Part shown: piece after piece, positions 35,320 to 44,036 of the stretch
Layout of the letters: each line of letters opens with the position of its first letter
Numbering within the stretch: position 1 is the stretch's first letter
Assembly: GCF_024345535.1 (NCBI RefSeq)
Contig: NZ_JAGQBH010000003.1
Span: forward strand, 62,001-126,000
Source: Cyanobium sp. N.Huapi 1H5
GTDB taxonomy: Bacteria > Cyanobacteriota > Cyanobacteriia > PCC-6307 > Cyanobiaceae
Length of the DNA: 64,000 nt
Direction of reading: 5' to 3'
Made by a program: the position numbers and the translations under genes
Notes under the pieces: model-generated
Seen by the model: the letters and a program-made list of their open reading frames with translations, nothing else
The model's database searches: none
Told to the model about the DNA's origin: nothing

Positions 35320-36075
35320 ATGGGCCTGATGGCGGTGCGTGCCTATCTCACCGAGCAGCTCGGCGCCCTGGGGCCGGTGCAGGAGCACCACTTCCGTGCG
35401 GGGATCGATGCGGGCACCAACCTGATCCTCAAGCTCCCCGGCCAGCGCCCGGAGCTCGACCCTCTGCTGGTGGCGGCCCACTACGACGGCCCCCTGCACT
35501 CGATCGGCGCCGACGACAACGCCTCCGGGCTGGCGGCCCTGATCGAGCTGGCCCGGCACTGGAAGGCCCACCCACCCCGGCGGCCGCTGTGGATCGTGGC
35601 GTTCGATCAAGAGGAATGGGGCATGGTCGGCAGCACGGCCCTGGCTGGTGAACTCAAGGCCAGCGGCCAGAAGATGAAACTCATGGTGAGCCTGGAGATG
35701 CTCGCCTACACCGCCACCACCCAGAGCTATCCCCATGCCGCGATGCGCGCGGTCTATGGCGATCGGGGCGACTTCATCGCCGTGGTGGGCAACCTGGGCG
35801 CCGCAACGATGTTGCCTGGCCTGGCCAACCGCATGGGGAAGCACGTGATCACCAAGGTGCTGCCGGTGCCCGATGCCGGCCGCTCGATTCCCGATGTGCG
35901 CCTCAGCGACCACAGTCCCTTCTGGGACGCGGGCTACGACGCCGTGATGGTCACCGACACCTCCTTCATGCGCAACCCGCACTACCACCAGATGAGCGAC
36001 ACGATCGACACGCTGGATCTGCCGTTCCTGGCGGCTGTCACCGAGGGGTTGAAGGCGGGGTTGGGGGCCTTGTGA
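35320..36075 (+). CDS. M28-family zinc peptidase
   Basis: 251 residues from the first ATG. Metal and catalytic motifs are VAAHYDGPLHSIGADDNASG, AFDQEEWGMVGS, and later RLSDHSPFWDAGYD, matching M28 aminopeptidases. Family-like sequence (LLEHLQHLARPRHARWDP) continues in frame upstream to about 35221 with no ATG, GTG or TTG, so the true start may be a non-standard ATC near 35221. It is divergent from the MerR operon and could share its control region. Confidence 0.82.
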   Translation: MGLMAVRAYLTEQLGALGPVQEHHFRAGIDAGTNLILKLPGQRPELDPLLVAAHYDGPLHSIGADDNASGLAALIELARHWKAHPPRRPLWIVAFDQEEWGMVGSTALAGELKASGQKMKLMVSLEMLAYTATTQSYPHAAMRAVYGDRGDFIAVVGNLGAATMLPGLANRMGKHVITKVLPVPDAGRSIPDVRLSDHSPFWDAGYDAVMVTDTSFMRNPHYHQMSDTIDTLDLPFLAAVTEGLKAGLGAL

Positions 36076-36133
36076 CGCCAGCGGCCTGCGGCTGTCTCTG
36101 GTCCTTCGCAGGGAACCCGGCCTCGATCCAGCC

Positions 36134-36706
36134 GTGCTGGGGAGGATGGATCCCGCCGCAGACCCGTCGATGGAGCCCACGCTCGACAGCCTTCTGTCCT
36201 TCTACGCCGAGCGGATCGGTGGCCCCTTTCCCCTCAGCCTGTTGCCTCCCGATCAGCCCCTGCACTGGCAGGGGCAGACCCTGTTCGGCACCGCCCGGGG
36301 CACGGAGCCGCTCTACCTGCTGCAGAACACGATCGATGCCTTTCTGAGCGCCGCTCCCCTCGGCACCTTCTGCGTGGGCTTCTGGGGCCATGGCCTCAGC
36401 AGCCACGCCTTCTACTACCAGCGCCGCGAGCCCTGGGGCAGCCTGTTCCTGCGGCTGGCCTACGGCGGCTTCGACGACGACAACGAACAGGCCGCCCACC
36501 GCATCAGGACCACCATGGAGTGGTTCGCCGGGTTCCTGCCGATCGTCAGGGAGCGGGCTCGCCACTGCATCGTGGTGGACTCCATGGGTGACGCCCTCTT
36601 CCGGATCGTCCTGACAGGCGGCCAGGTCATCGAGGACGACGGCCCCCTGTTCGAGCCCGAGCGCGGACCGGCCGAGGCGCTGCGCCCCCTGCTGGAGGGG
36701 CCGTAG
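36134..36706 (+). CDS. Conserved hypothetical protein
   Basis: 190 residues (a start at 36146 is also possible). It reads as a compact soluble alpha/beta protein: LYLLQNTIDAFLSAAPLGTF, CVGFWGHGLSSHAFYYQRRE, AYGGFDDDNEQAAHRIRTTM. No known domain was recognised. It follows the peptidase by 58 bases on the same strand. Confidence 0.65.
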   Translation: MLGRMDPAADPSMEPTLDSLLSFYAERIGGPFPLSLLPPDQPLHWQGQTLFGTARGTEPLYLLQNTIDAFLSAAPLGTFCVGFWGHGLSSHAFYYQRREPWGSLFLRLAYGGFDDDNEQAAHRIRTTMEWFAGFLPIVRERARHCIVVDSMGDALFRIVLTGGQVIEDDGPLFEPERGPAEALRPLLEGP

Positions 36707-36787
36707 CGGCGGCTGGCCTGGGAACGCAGCAGAGGGTCCGACGCCACCAGAGGCGCCACCCGGACCCGGGAATTCCCGCCACCCACT

Positions 36788-37546
36788 TCAGCCCAGAAAC
36801 GGCTCCAGGAAGCTCAGCGGCCGGGCCATGGTGGCCGAGAAGCCGAGGATGCCCCGGTCGCGGTGGCTGTACAGGAGGGTGTCGTCGGCCTCCAGCAGAT
36901 AGGTGCCGCCGCGCTGGGTGAGGAAATCGTCGCGGGGGACGTAGGTGCGCCAGTGGCCCAGCACCTCGGCCATGTTGCGCAGCCGCACGGTGGCCAGCTC
37001 GAAGGGGCGCTGGAAGCCGCGGCCGCCGGCCCGTGCGAAGAACGACCCTTTGATCGGCGGCAGGGGCCCCGCCTGGATCGTCTCGTCGTCAGCGATGCGC
37101 TGGGGGGCGCTGCGATCGCCGGTGTATCCACGCAGCACCTCGGCCAGGGTGCCGGGGGAACCAAGGCCGGCGCACATCAGCAGCAGGTTGGGCCAGGGCC
37201 CGCCCGCCTGCTTCAGCCCCTCGTAGAGCCCCAGGTCGCGGTGCAGATCCGGCGCGGCATCCACCAGCAGCCGCTCGCTCGGGAAGCCGGTGAAGGAGCA
37301 GAAGCGCTCGCGGCCCGCCGCGTCGCCGATGCCGATCGCCAGTACGGCGATGCCGGCGGCCTCCAGCTGCGGCAGCACCGGCACCAAAGCCTGGGCGTAC
37401 TCGAGGCTGTCGAAGTCGCCCAGCTGGCTGAGCAGCACCACCAGCCGCCGCCGGCCGGGCCCCATGCCCTCCACCGCCGCCAGACGCTCCAACAGCAATG
37501 CGGGGGCGGGCGGCCGGGTGGCGGCGTCGGCGGCAGTGGCGGTCAC
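36788..37546 (-). CDS. Peroxiredoxin-like (PRXL2/AAED1-type) protein lacking the usual cysteine
   Basis: 252 residues. The thioredoxin-like core shows RLVVLLSQLGDFDSLEYAQA, LEAAGIAVLAIGIGDAAGRE, FTGFPSERLLVDAAPDLHRDLGLYEGL (in parts), the layout of the AhpC/TSA-like PRXL2 family. The position where active members have a peroxidatic Cys holds QLGDFDS, and the only nearby Cys is in ERFCSF. So it may not be a peroxidase. It is divergent from the AbrB/VapC module. Confidence 0.75.
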   Translation of the reverse strand: MTATAADAATRPPAPALLLERLAAVEGMGPGRRRLVVLLSQLGDFDSLEYAQALVPVLPQLEAAGIAVLAIGIGDAAGRERFCSFTGFPSERLLVDAAPDLHRDLGLYEGLKQAGGPWPNLLLMCAGLGSPGTLAEVLRGYTGDRSAPQRIADDETIQAGPLPPIKGSFFARAGGRGFQRPFELATVRLRNMAEVLGHWRTYVPRDDFLTQRGGTYLLEADDTLLYSHRDRGILGFSATMARPLSFLEPFLG

Positions 37547-37603
37547 GGACAGGGATGGGTCAGGGCGGAACCATGCTCATCCATCGGCGCTGATCAACTT
37601 ATC

Positions 37604-37616
37604 CTTACCAGGTAAG
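37604..37616 (+). promoter_or_regulatory. Palindrome upstream of the AbrB/VapC module
   Basis: CTTACC-a-GGTAAG is a perfect 13-bp palindrome 25 bases before the antitoxin ATG and just ahead of its AGGAGG ribosome site. It is a good candidate operator for the AbrB-type antitoxin. Confidence 0.5.
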
Positions 37617-37640
37617 ACCCTTCTTCAGGAGGCTGTGACG

Positions 37641-37889
37641 ATGCCAGCCGAAGACGCCGCCACCAGCTCGATCACCAGCAAGGGACAGGTCACCATCCCC
37701 AAGGCCCTGCGGCAGCAGCTCGGCCTGGCCCGAGGCGGTCGGGTCAGTTTCCAGCTGGTGGGCGATCACATCGAAGTGCGCTCCTGCAAGCCGGAGCAGC
37801 CACTGCCGGCCAGTGGCTTCGGCCTGCTCAGGAGCCCCCGTCCGCCGTTGCCGGCGGACTTCGACCCCGCCAGCCTGCTGACGCCGTGA
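37641..37889 (+). CDS. AbrB/SpoVT-type antitoxin
   Basis: 82 residues from the ATG at 37641, preceded by CAGGAGGC. The swapped-hairpin AbrB domain is SSITSKGQVTIPKALRQQLG then GRVSFQLVGDHIEVRSC. The C-terminus (LPADFDPASLLTP) would bind the toxin. It overlaps the vapC start (GTGA), so translation is coupled. Confidence 0.88.
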   Translation: MPAEDAATSSITSKGQVTIPKALRQQLGLARGGRVSFQLVGDHIEVRSCKPEQPLPASGFGLLRSPRPPLPADFDPASLLTP

Positions 37890-38311
37890 TCGGCCTCGAC
37901 ACCAACGTGCTGGCCCGCTACTTCGTCGCCGAGGACGGGGCCGATGCCGCGACCGAACGCCAGCGCCAGGCGGCCCGGCAGCTGATCGAATCGGGGCAGG
38001 CCCTGTTCCTGCCCAAGACCGTGGTCCTGGAGCTGGAGTGGGTGCTGCGCGGCTACTACGGCTTCCGGGCCGAGCAGGTGCTGCTGGTGTTCGACCACCT
38101 GCTGGCCCACCCTGGCCTGAGCGCGGAAGATCGCCCGGCCCTCGAACAGGCCGTCGCCGGGCTGCGCGCCGGGCTCGACTTCGCCGATGCCCTGCACCAC
38201 GCCAGCTGCCGTGGCTGCGACACCCTCGCCTCTTTCGACGACCGCGGCTTCGCCCAGCGCATCCGCCACCTCAACCTGGCGCCCCGCGTCGTCGTTCCCA
38301 TGGCCCCTTAG
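37886..38311 (+). CDS. vapC: VapC-type PIN-domain toxin
   Basis: 141 residues from a GTG at 37886. PIN residues: IGLDTNVLARYF, VVLELEWVLRGYYG, DFADALHHAS and SFDDRGFAQR, all present. It is paired with the AbrB-type antitoxin and converges on the photolyase gene, overlapping its last codons by 4 bases. Confidence 0.88.
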   Translation: MIGLDTNVLARYFVAEDGADAATERQRQAARQLIESGQALFLPKTVVLELEWVLRGYYGFRAEQVLLVFDHLLAHPGLSAEDRPALEQAVAGLRAGLDFADALHHASCRGCDTLASFDDRGFAQRIRHLNLAPRVVVPMAP

Positions 38312-39843
38312 CGGGTGGCCCGCGCCAGGAACCCCTCGGCGGCGGCCTCCAGGGCCTCGCGCCGCTTGGGGTCCATCTTCTCCAGCAGTTTCACCATCAT
38401 CGAGAGGCGGGGGTTGGCCTGGAAGAAGGCCCGGTGGCGGTCGATGAAGCGCCAGTAGAGGCCATCCCAGATCTCGCACCAGGGGCCCTTTTGGAAGTCG
38501 CCCATCTTGAGGATGTAGTTGGAGCCGCCGATGTAGGGCTTGGTGGCGAACAGGCCGCCATCACTCATCTGGCCCATGCCGTAGATGTTCGGGCCCATCA
38601 CCCATTCATAGGAATCCAGGTAGCGCTCCATGAACCAGCGGTGCACCTCGCCGGGGTGGATCTCACACAGCAGCATCAGGTTGCTGATCACTATCAGCCG
38701 CTCGATGTGGTGGTTGTAGCCCAGGCGGTTCACCCGTTCGATCGCCGCGTCCAGGGGCGGCAGGCCGCTGCTGCCGTCGTCCCAGCAGGGGGCGAGCCGG
38801 CGGTGGTGGTTCCAGAAGTTGGTGGCCGCCTGGCGCTCGCCATGGACCCGGTCGATGCCGCGCACGAACTCGCGCCAGCCGATCACCTGGCGCAGGAAGC
38901 CCTCCAGCGAGGCGATCGGCACCGGCTGGCCGCCCTCCTGCCTCCGCTGGGCGTGCTCCAGGGTGGCCGCGATCACCGCCGCGGGGGTGAGCAGGCCGAT
39001 GTTGAGCAGGGGCGAGAGCAGGGAGTGGTGCAGGGTGGCGTGCTGCCGGCTGAGGGCGTCTTCGAAAGGCCCGAAGCCATCGAGGCGCTCCGCCAGGAAG
39101 CGCTGCAGCCAGGCTTCGGCGCCGGCCTGATCAAAGGGGACCCACAGGGGCCCGAGCTCACCGGGGTGGTCGGGGAAATGGCGGCTGATCAGCTCCCGCA
39201 CCGCCGGCTCATGGGGGCTGGCCGGCACCGCCGGCAGCGGCGGCTCCTCGTAGCCCTTGGGCAGCTTGCGGCGGTTCTCCACATCGAAGCTCCAGCGTCC
39301 GCCGGTGGGGGAGCCATCGGCCTCCAGCAGCAGGCCGAGGCGGCGCCGCTGGCGCTCGTAGAAGGTCTTCATGAACGGGCGGCGGCGGCCCTCGAACCAG
39401 CTGCGGCTGCCTGCCACCGATTCCAGGAACGCCGGCGAGGGCAGCACGCTGAGTCGCACGCCCTGCCCGTCGCAGAAGCGCCGCAGCCGGGCCTCGAAGC
39501 TGCGGTCGGCCACCTCGGCCACCTGGAGCTCGCGGCCCTCCAGTGCGCCGTCCTGCGGCTTGCGGCCGCCGTCCAGCTCAGCCGCCAGCCGCTCCCAGAA
39601 CGGCACCCCCTCCGACTCGGGCAGCTCGCAGTAGCGCACCGCCACGCCCCGCTCCAGCAGCGCATCGCGGAAGCTGCGCATCGCCACGAAGGTGTGCAGC
39701 AGCCGCAGGCGGTGGTACCGCCAGGTGGAGGCCACGGCCAGGTCCTCGATCATCAGCACCCGGGAGCCGGGGGCGAGCTGCAGGGGCGAGGGGCTGAGCC
39801 AGTCGGGGTGGAGCTGGTCGCCCAAGATGAGGGTGAGCGTCAT
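38308..39843 (-). CDS. FeS-BCP-like (PhrB-type) photolyase/cryptochrome homologue, Fe-S cysteines missing
   Basis: 511 residues. The N-terminal domain (LTLILGDQLHPDWL, RVLMIEDLA) and the helical FAD domain (VIGWREFVRGIDRVHG, RLGYNHHIERLIVISNLML, GGLFATKPYIGGSNYILKMG) match the bacterial cryptochrome/(6-4) photolyase group. In that group four Cys bind a 4Fe-4S cluster, two of them in a DYCxxC motif. Here that motif is DFQKGPWC, and the other Cys positions are not kept, so a cluster is unlikely. Its start overlaps the upstream cryptochrome stop. It probably senses light or repairs UV lesions. Confidence 0.85.
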   Translation of the reverse strand: MTLTLILGDQLHPDWLSPSPLQLAPGSRVLMIEDLAVASTWRYHRLRLLHTFVAMRSFRDALLERGVAVRYCELPESEGVPFWERLAAELDGGRKPQDGALEGRELQVAEVADRSFEARLRRFCDGQGVRLSVLPSPAFLESVAGSRSWFEGRRRPFMKTFYERQRRRLGLLLEADGSPTGGRWSFDVENRRKLPKGYEEPPLPAVPASPHEPAVRELISRHFPDHPGELGPLWVPFDQAGAEAWLQRFLAERLDGFGPFEDALSRQHATLHHSLLSPLLNIGLLTPAAVIAATLEHAQRRQEGGQPVPIASLEGFLRQVIGWREFVRGIDRVHGERQAATNFWNHHRRLAPCWDDGSSGLPPLDAAIERVNRLGYNHHIERLIVISNLMLLCEIHPGEVHRWFMERYLDSYEWVMGPNIYGMGQMSDGGLFATKPYIGGSNYILKMGDFQKGPWCEIWDGLYWRFIDRHRAFFQANPRLSMMVKLLEKMDPKRREALEAAAEGFLARATR

Positions 39844-41087
39844 GTGGGCAGGGGCAGCGCCCGGGACTCCGCGGCGCCCCAGAGGCGAAGGTGCTTCCGC
39901 TCAGGGTCGTAGAGACCCACCTGGCGCTCCAGATCGAAGCGGCGGGGGGCGCCGCCGAAGCTGCGCGGATCGGAGCCGACGCCGGCCAGGTAGGCCCAGT
40001 TGCCCGTGTTCAGGGCCGGGTGAGCATCGATCAGGGCCCACTCGAAGAAGCGGGCGCCCCAGATCCAGGGCAGCCGCAGCTCGTTGACGAAGTGGGAGGC
40101 CACCCACTGGCGACCGCGGTTGGAGAGGTAGCCGGTGGCAAGCAGTTCGTTGAGTTGGGCATCGATCAGGGGATGGCCGGCATCGCCACGGGTCCAGCGC
40201 ACGAAGCGCTCCTGGTCTTCCACCCAGTCAGGCGGGCGCTTCTGAAGGCCGCCCGGGGCATGGAAGGCGTCGCCGTGCTTCTGCTCCGACCAGAGGAAGA
40301 ACTCCCGCCAAAGCAGTTCCTGCTTCATCCATTCCGAGCCTTCATCGGTGCCGTGGAGCGCCTGGTAACGCAGCACCTCCCGCCAGATCCGCCGCACCGA
40401 GAGGGCGCCCACCCCCAGGAAGGGGGAAAACTTGGCGGAGAACTCCGTCCCCACCAGCCCGTTGCGGGTGGCCTTGTAATCGCGCAGCCCGCTGGAGCCG
40501 AACAGGTAGTGCTGCAGCCGGGCCAGAGCCGTGGGTTCATCGCCGGCAAAGGGGAAGGCGCTGCGGGGGTCACTCCCGGCCCCGGGCGCCACCGGCGGGG
40601 GAGCGGGCGGCACCAGCCAGGAGCGCGGGAGCTCGTCCCAGGGATGTCCCAGACCGGCGAGATCCGGTGGGGGCAGGGGCGGTTCGGGATCGCGCTCGAG
40701 ACCGCGGCGGAACGGGCTGAACACCAAGGGGAAACGCTCGGCCGCCACCGGCCAGGTGTCGAACAGGCGGCTCTCCTCCGCCTGCAGCACCGCCTCCGGC
40801 TGCAGCAGGGGGCGGAGCTCGGCGAGGGCGGCCGCGGTGGTGTGCTGGTGAAAGGCCAGCAGGGGGATCCCCGCCGCCGCCAGGCGTTCATGCAGTGAGG
40901 CCAGGGCCTGGCCCTCCAGGCGCCGCTGGTGGGGGCCCCGCAGCCGCTGGCCTTCGGGCCGGCAGGCCAGCACCAGCAGGCGCGCGCCGCGCTGGCGCGC
41001 CAGCGCCACGGCCCGGTGCAGGGCGGGCTGGTCATCGAGGCGCAGCTGACCCTCCAGGGCCAGGGCGATGGTGGGGTCACCCGCCAT
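39840..41087 (-). CDS. DASH-type cryptochrome / photolyase
   Basis: About 415 residues from the ATG at 41087 (an in-frame ATG also at 41150). The antenna domain (VALARQRGARLLVLACRPEG) is followed by the FAD domain: GGLQKRPPDWVEDQERFVRW, YLSNRGRQWVASHFVNELRL, NTGNWAYLAGVGSDPR. This matches CRY-DASH proteins, which repair CPDs in single-stranded DNA or act in signalling. It is joined to the PhrB-like gene by a 4-base overlap, suggesting joint expression. Confidence 0.87.
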   Translation of the reverse strand: MAGDPTIALALEGQLRLDDQPALHRAVALARQRGARLLVLACRPEGQRLRGPHQRRLEGQALASLHERLAAAGIPLLAFHQHTTAAALAELRPLLQPEAVLQAEESRLFDTWPVAAERFPLVFSPFRRGLERDPEPPLPPPDLAGLGHPWDELPRSWLVPPAPPPVAPGAGSDPRSAFPFAGDEPTALARLQHYLFGSSGLRDYKATRNGLVGTEFSAKFSPFLGVGALSVRRIWREVLRYQALHGTDEGSEWMKQELLWREFFLWSEQKHGDAFHAPGGLQKRPPDWVEDQERFVRWTRGDAGHPLIDAQLNELLATGYLSNRGRQWVASHFVNELRLPWIWGARFFEWALIDAHPALNTGNWAYLAGVGSDPRSFGGAPRRFDLERQVGLYDPERKHLRLWGAAESRALPLPT

Positions 41088-41214
41088 GGTGCGTCGCCGG
41101 GGCGGCCAGCCTGGCAGGGAGGAAGCGGCCACCGCGAGGCTCGGTTCCATGACGGATTGCTGCAGGCCAGGCCGGAGCGATTGCGCGTCTTAAGGATTGC
41201 TCTAGATTTCGCCC

Positions 41215-41313
41215 ATGAGGGAGACGCCCGTGCACCGATCCATCGGACTGCTGACCGCCACCGGCCTCACCGGCCTGGCCCTGGTGAGCCTGACCATGAC
41301 CTTCCTGGGCTGA
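41215..41313 (+). CDS. Predicted small single-TM protein
   Basis: A 32-residue frame: a short polar N-terminus (MRETPVHRS) and one TM helix (IGLLTATGLTGLALVSLTMT, then FLG). Many cyanobacterial membrane subunits are of this size, but I do not recognise the sequence. It is included because it is the only frame in the gap. Confidence 0.35.
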   Translation: MRETPVHRSIGLLTATGLTGLALVSLTMTFLG

Positions 41314-41332
41314 GCCGCCCCCCCCCCCCGCG

Positions 41333-42178
41333 TCAGGGGGACGCCGACGGCAGGTATCCGGTGCGGCGCAGGAAGGCCCGCAGCGCCTCGGGATAGCTGG
41401 CATAGCGCCGTTCCGGTTGCCGGCACTCCCCTTTGTCGTTGTAGCCGGCCTCGCAGGAGGTCAGCCCCCAGTCGGAGCTTCGGTCGTAGAGACCCAGCAT
41501 CCGTTTCCAGCCGCTGTCGAATTCCCCCACCAGCGCCTTGGTGGCCACCCAGGCCGCCAGGAAACCGTTGGCCTCCGGGCGCTGATCGGCGGGCTGCTTG
41601 AACCAGCTCTCCATCTCCTGCAGCCGGCGCTGGTGCAGGGGCAGCACCTGGGGGCGATGGCTGATGTCGAGGAAGCGAGGGCCATTCAGCTGCCAGATCT
41701 GGCTGGGGGCGCTGCTGCCGGCGTAGCTGGCGAACTGGTAGAGGAAGCGGTTGTCCACGTCCACCAGCAGGAAGCGGCCGTTGCCCAGCGGGTCGCTGGC
41801 GCCATTGGGGCCGCCGTTCACCGGATCGCGGCGCACCTCGAACCAGCGGCGGCCATCGGGGCTGCTGGTGAGCACGCGGGTGTCGTTGCAGCAGTGGGCG
41901 CCGCCCGTGAACGTGGAGAGCAGCACCTCCGGGTAGGGGTTGGACGGATCCATCTCCACCACCTGCAGCACCGAGTCGATCGTGCCGGGGCCGATCCGCA
42001 GGGCCCCCATCAGCTGGCCGACCACCTTCCCCTCCACCCGGACGGTGGCCACCGGCTGGACCTCATCCATGCCATCGGGCTTGGGCTGGCGGCGGTTCTC
42101 CAGCACGGCCACCACGGGCCCGTTGGTGATCACCGGACCGGGCGCCGGTGAGAGGGCTAGCAGCAGGGGCAGCAGCAT
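41333..42178 (-). CDS. Exported hypothetical protein with GAHCC motif
   Basis: 281 residues with a short signal peptide (LLPLLLALSPAPG). The beta-rich body contains PEVLLSTFTGGAHCCNDTRV, NGRFLLVDVDNRFLYQFAS and a C-terminal helical part with Cys in SCEAGYNDKGECRQP. The GAHCC segment recurs in proteobacterial and cyanobacterial secreted proteins of unknown role. It is 11 bases downstream of another secreted-protein gene. Confidence 0.7.
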   Translation of the reverse strand: MLLPLLLALSPAPGPVITNGPVVAVLENRRQPKPDGMDEVQPVATVRVEGKVVGQLMGALRIGPGTIDSVLQVVEMDPSNPYPEVLLSTFTGGAHCCNDTRVLTSSPDGRRWFEVRRDPVNGGPNGASDPLGNGRFLLVDVDNRFLYQFASYAGSSAPSQIWQLNGPRFLDISHRPQVLPLHQRRLQEMESWFKQPADQRPEANGFLAAWVATKALVGEFDSGWKRMLGLYDRSSDWGLTSCEAGYNDKGECRQPERRYASYPEALRAFLRRTGYLPSASP

Positions 42179-42189
42179 CGGTGGAAGCC

Positions 42190-42657
42190 CTACTGGCAGC
42201 CCTGGACCGAGATCCGGTAGCTGAAGCCCAGGGCGCCGGGGTCGCTGCTGGCGCCCACCTTGAAGTTCATCTGGCTGGCCTGTTTGCCCGGAATGGCGGG
42301 GAAGGGGCCAAACATCCGCCCGGTGCCGATCGGCGGGTTCATGACCTCGTTGATCACCTGCAGGTTGCTGCCATCGCTGAACTTCATGAAGCCACTCACC
42401 GGGTACTTGGCGTTGGCGTCGGAGGAGTTGGCCGTGAAGAAGAACTTGAAGCTGCTGTAGGGCTGGTTGACGATGAAGTCGGTGTTCCAGTTCTCCTTGC
42501 CGATCAGCTTGGCGGCCCCGACCCGCTTGGAGACGATCGGGGATGTGCCATCGCCACCGATCGGCTGCAGGAAGGTGCAGCGCTGCTGGGCCTGGGCGGC
42601 GGAGCCGGCACCGAGGGCGAGCGAGGCGCTGAGCAGGGAAACGGCCAGGGCTTTCAT
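42190..42657 (-). CDS. Exported hypothetical protein
   Basis: 155 residues. A classic signal peptide (LAVSLLSASLALGAGSAAQA) is followed by a beta-rich domain with two cysteines (QQRCTFLQP and the C-terminal VQGCQ) that may pair. No family recognised. Probably co-transcribed with the next gene. Confidence 0.65.
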   Translation of the reverse strand: MKALAVSLLSASLALGAGSAAQAQQRCTFLQPIGGDGTSPIVSKRVGAAKLIGKENWNTDFIVNQPYSSFKFFFTANSSDANAKYPVSGFMKFSDGSNLQVINEVMNPPIGTGRMFGPFPAIPGKQASQMNFKVGASSDPGALGFSYRISVQGCQ

Positions 42658-42722
42658 GGCGGCGGATCGACTGGTTTCGACCCTAGAGCGCAGTGGGGAT
42701 CTGGACCATCAACGTTTACCCG

Positions 42723-43709
42723 TCAACGCTCGAACGCAAAGATCCGCTTCCAGTCGTTCTTCATACTGATCACGATCCAGCCCTGCCGTCCCGCCTCGTC
42801 ATGGAGGCCCTGGGTGAACGGCCCCACCTTGGTGTCCGGCAGCCCCAGGGCCGGGCCGTAGGCATACTCGCGGCGGGCGTCATCGTGCAGCACCAGCATC
42901 GCCAGGCGCGGGCCTTCACCGGCCTTGGTGTACTCCAGCATCTGGCGGTCGCCGGTCGAATTGCCGAAGGCGGCAATGGGCCGGCGGCCGATCATCAGCT
43001 GGATGCCTTCCGGCTTGCCGGCGTCGTTGTCGTTGAGCAGCAGCCGGGGCTCCTTGGTCAGGAAGGGCCGGCCCGAGCTGTCGTAGCCGTAGCGGGTGGC
43101 GCCGGCGCTGCCGATCACCTGCTCGGGCGGGATGCCATACACCTCCTCGGCATAGACACGCACGAAGTCCTGGCCGCCCCCGGTGACGATGTAGGTCTTG
43201 TAGGCGTTGGCGCGCAGATAGCCGAGCAGCTCCTGCATCGGCTGGTAGGTGAGTTCGGTGTAGGGGCGCTGCCAGCGGGGATGGCGGGCCGTGGCCAACC
43301 ACTGGCGCACATCGGCCTTGAAGGTGTCCAGGGGCATGCCGCTGAGGGCGGTGGCGGCCAGCCGCTCCAGCTCCTGGCGGGTGGTCACCGCCCCGGGCAC
43401 CTTCTCCAGGATGAAGCGGACCTGCGGGTAGACCGGCTGCTCAACCCAGAGAGTGCCGTCCTGGTCGAAGGTGGCGATGCGCTCGGCGGGCGGCACGAAG
43501 CGAGGGCTGGCGGGGTCCGTGGTCTGGCGGACGAAGCGGAGGATGCCGTCCCGGGCCGCGCCGGGATTCCAGGACGGCAGCGGGTCGGCCGTCCGAGCTG
43601 GGGCACCGGCCCCGGCGGCCATGGCGGCAGCGGTGGCCAGCAGGACGGCGGCGAGCAGGCCCCCCAGCAGGAGCAGGAACCAGCGGCGGCTGCGGCAGAG
43701 GGTCGCCAT
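42723..43709 (-). CDS. HAD-superfamily phosphatase, exported or membrane-anchored
   Basis: 328 residues from the ATG at 43709. A TM/signal segment (WFLLLLGGLLAAVLLATAAA) precedes a HAD fold: motif I ATFDQDGTLWVEQP, motif II TYIVTGGGQDFV, and motifs III-IV with FGNSTGDRQMLEYT. It resembles SerB-like HAD enzymes that act outside the cytoplasm. Substrate unknown. The very long antisense-spanning frame that continues to 45635 is not real upstream of 43709. Confidence 0.85.
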   Translation of the reverse strand: MATLCRSRRWFLLLLGGLLAAVLLATAAAMAAGAGAPARTADPLPSWNPGAARDGILRFVRQTTDPASPRFVPPAERIATFDQDGTLWVEQPVYPQVRFILEKVPGAVTTRQELERLAATALSGMPLDTFKADVRQWLATARHPRWQRPYTELTYQPMQELLGYLRANAYKTYIVTGGGQDFVRVYAEEVYGIPPEQVIGSAGATRYGYDSSGRPFLTKEPRLLLNDNDAGKPEGIQLMIGRRPIAAFGNSTGDRQMLEYTKAGEGPRLAMLVLHDDARREYAYGPALGLPDTKVGPFTQGLHDEAGRQGWIVISMKNDWKRIFAFER

Positions 43710-43744
43710 CGATCGGGGCACAGGGGGTCGTTTCGGCGCCGGTC

Positions 43745-43912
43745 TCAGAACTTGCGCAGTTCGCGGCGGATCTTGAACGGATCGCCGGAGTGTTGCTGGT
43801 TGAGCAACAGCAGCGGCAGGCCGGCCAGCAGCAGGCCGATGGCGACCACCACACCCAGAGGGACCGGCTGTCCGCCCTCCGGCGGCCTGGGCTTGCGGTT
43901 GAACCTGGCCAT
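43745..43912 (-). CDS. Small single-TM protein
   Basis: 55 residues from the ATG at 43912: a basic, Pro-rich N-terminus (MARFNRKPRPPEGGQP), one TM helix (VPLGVVVAIGLLLAGLPLLL) and a charged C-terminal tail. No family known to me. It lies just upstream of the HAD gene on the same strand. Confidence 0.5.
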   Translation of the reverse strand: MARFNRKPRPPEGGQPVPLGVVVAIGLLLAGLPLLLLNQQHSGDPFKIRRELRKF

Positions 43913-44036
43913 CGAGGCGGGCGGCGGAGACGGCTGACCCTTCAGTATCCAGGCCCGTGATCCCGGTCCGCTGATCCCGGGCCCGCTCCCGGCGAGGGAG
44001 TGAAAGGATTTGGTCCATCGCCCCAGCCGGCACGCC

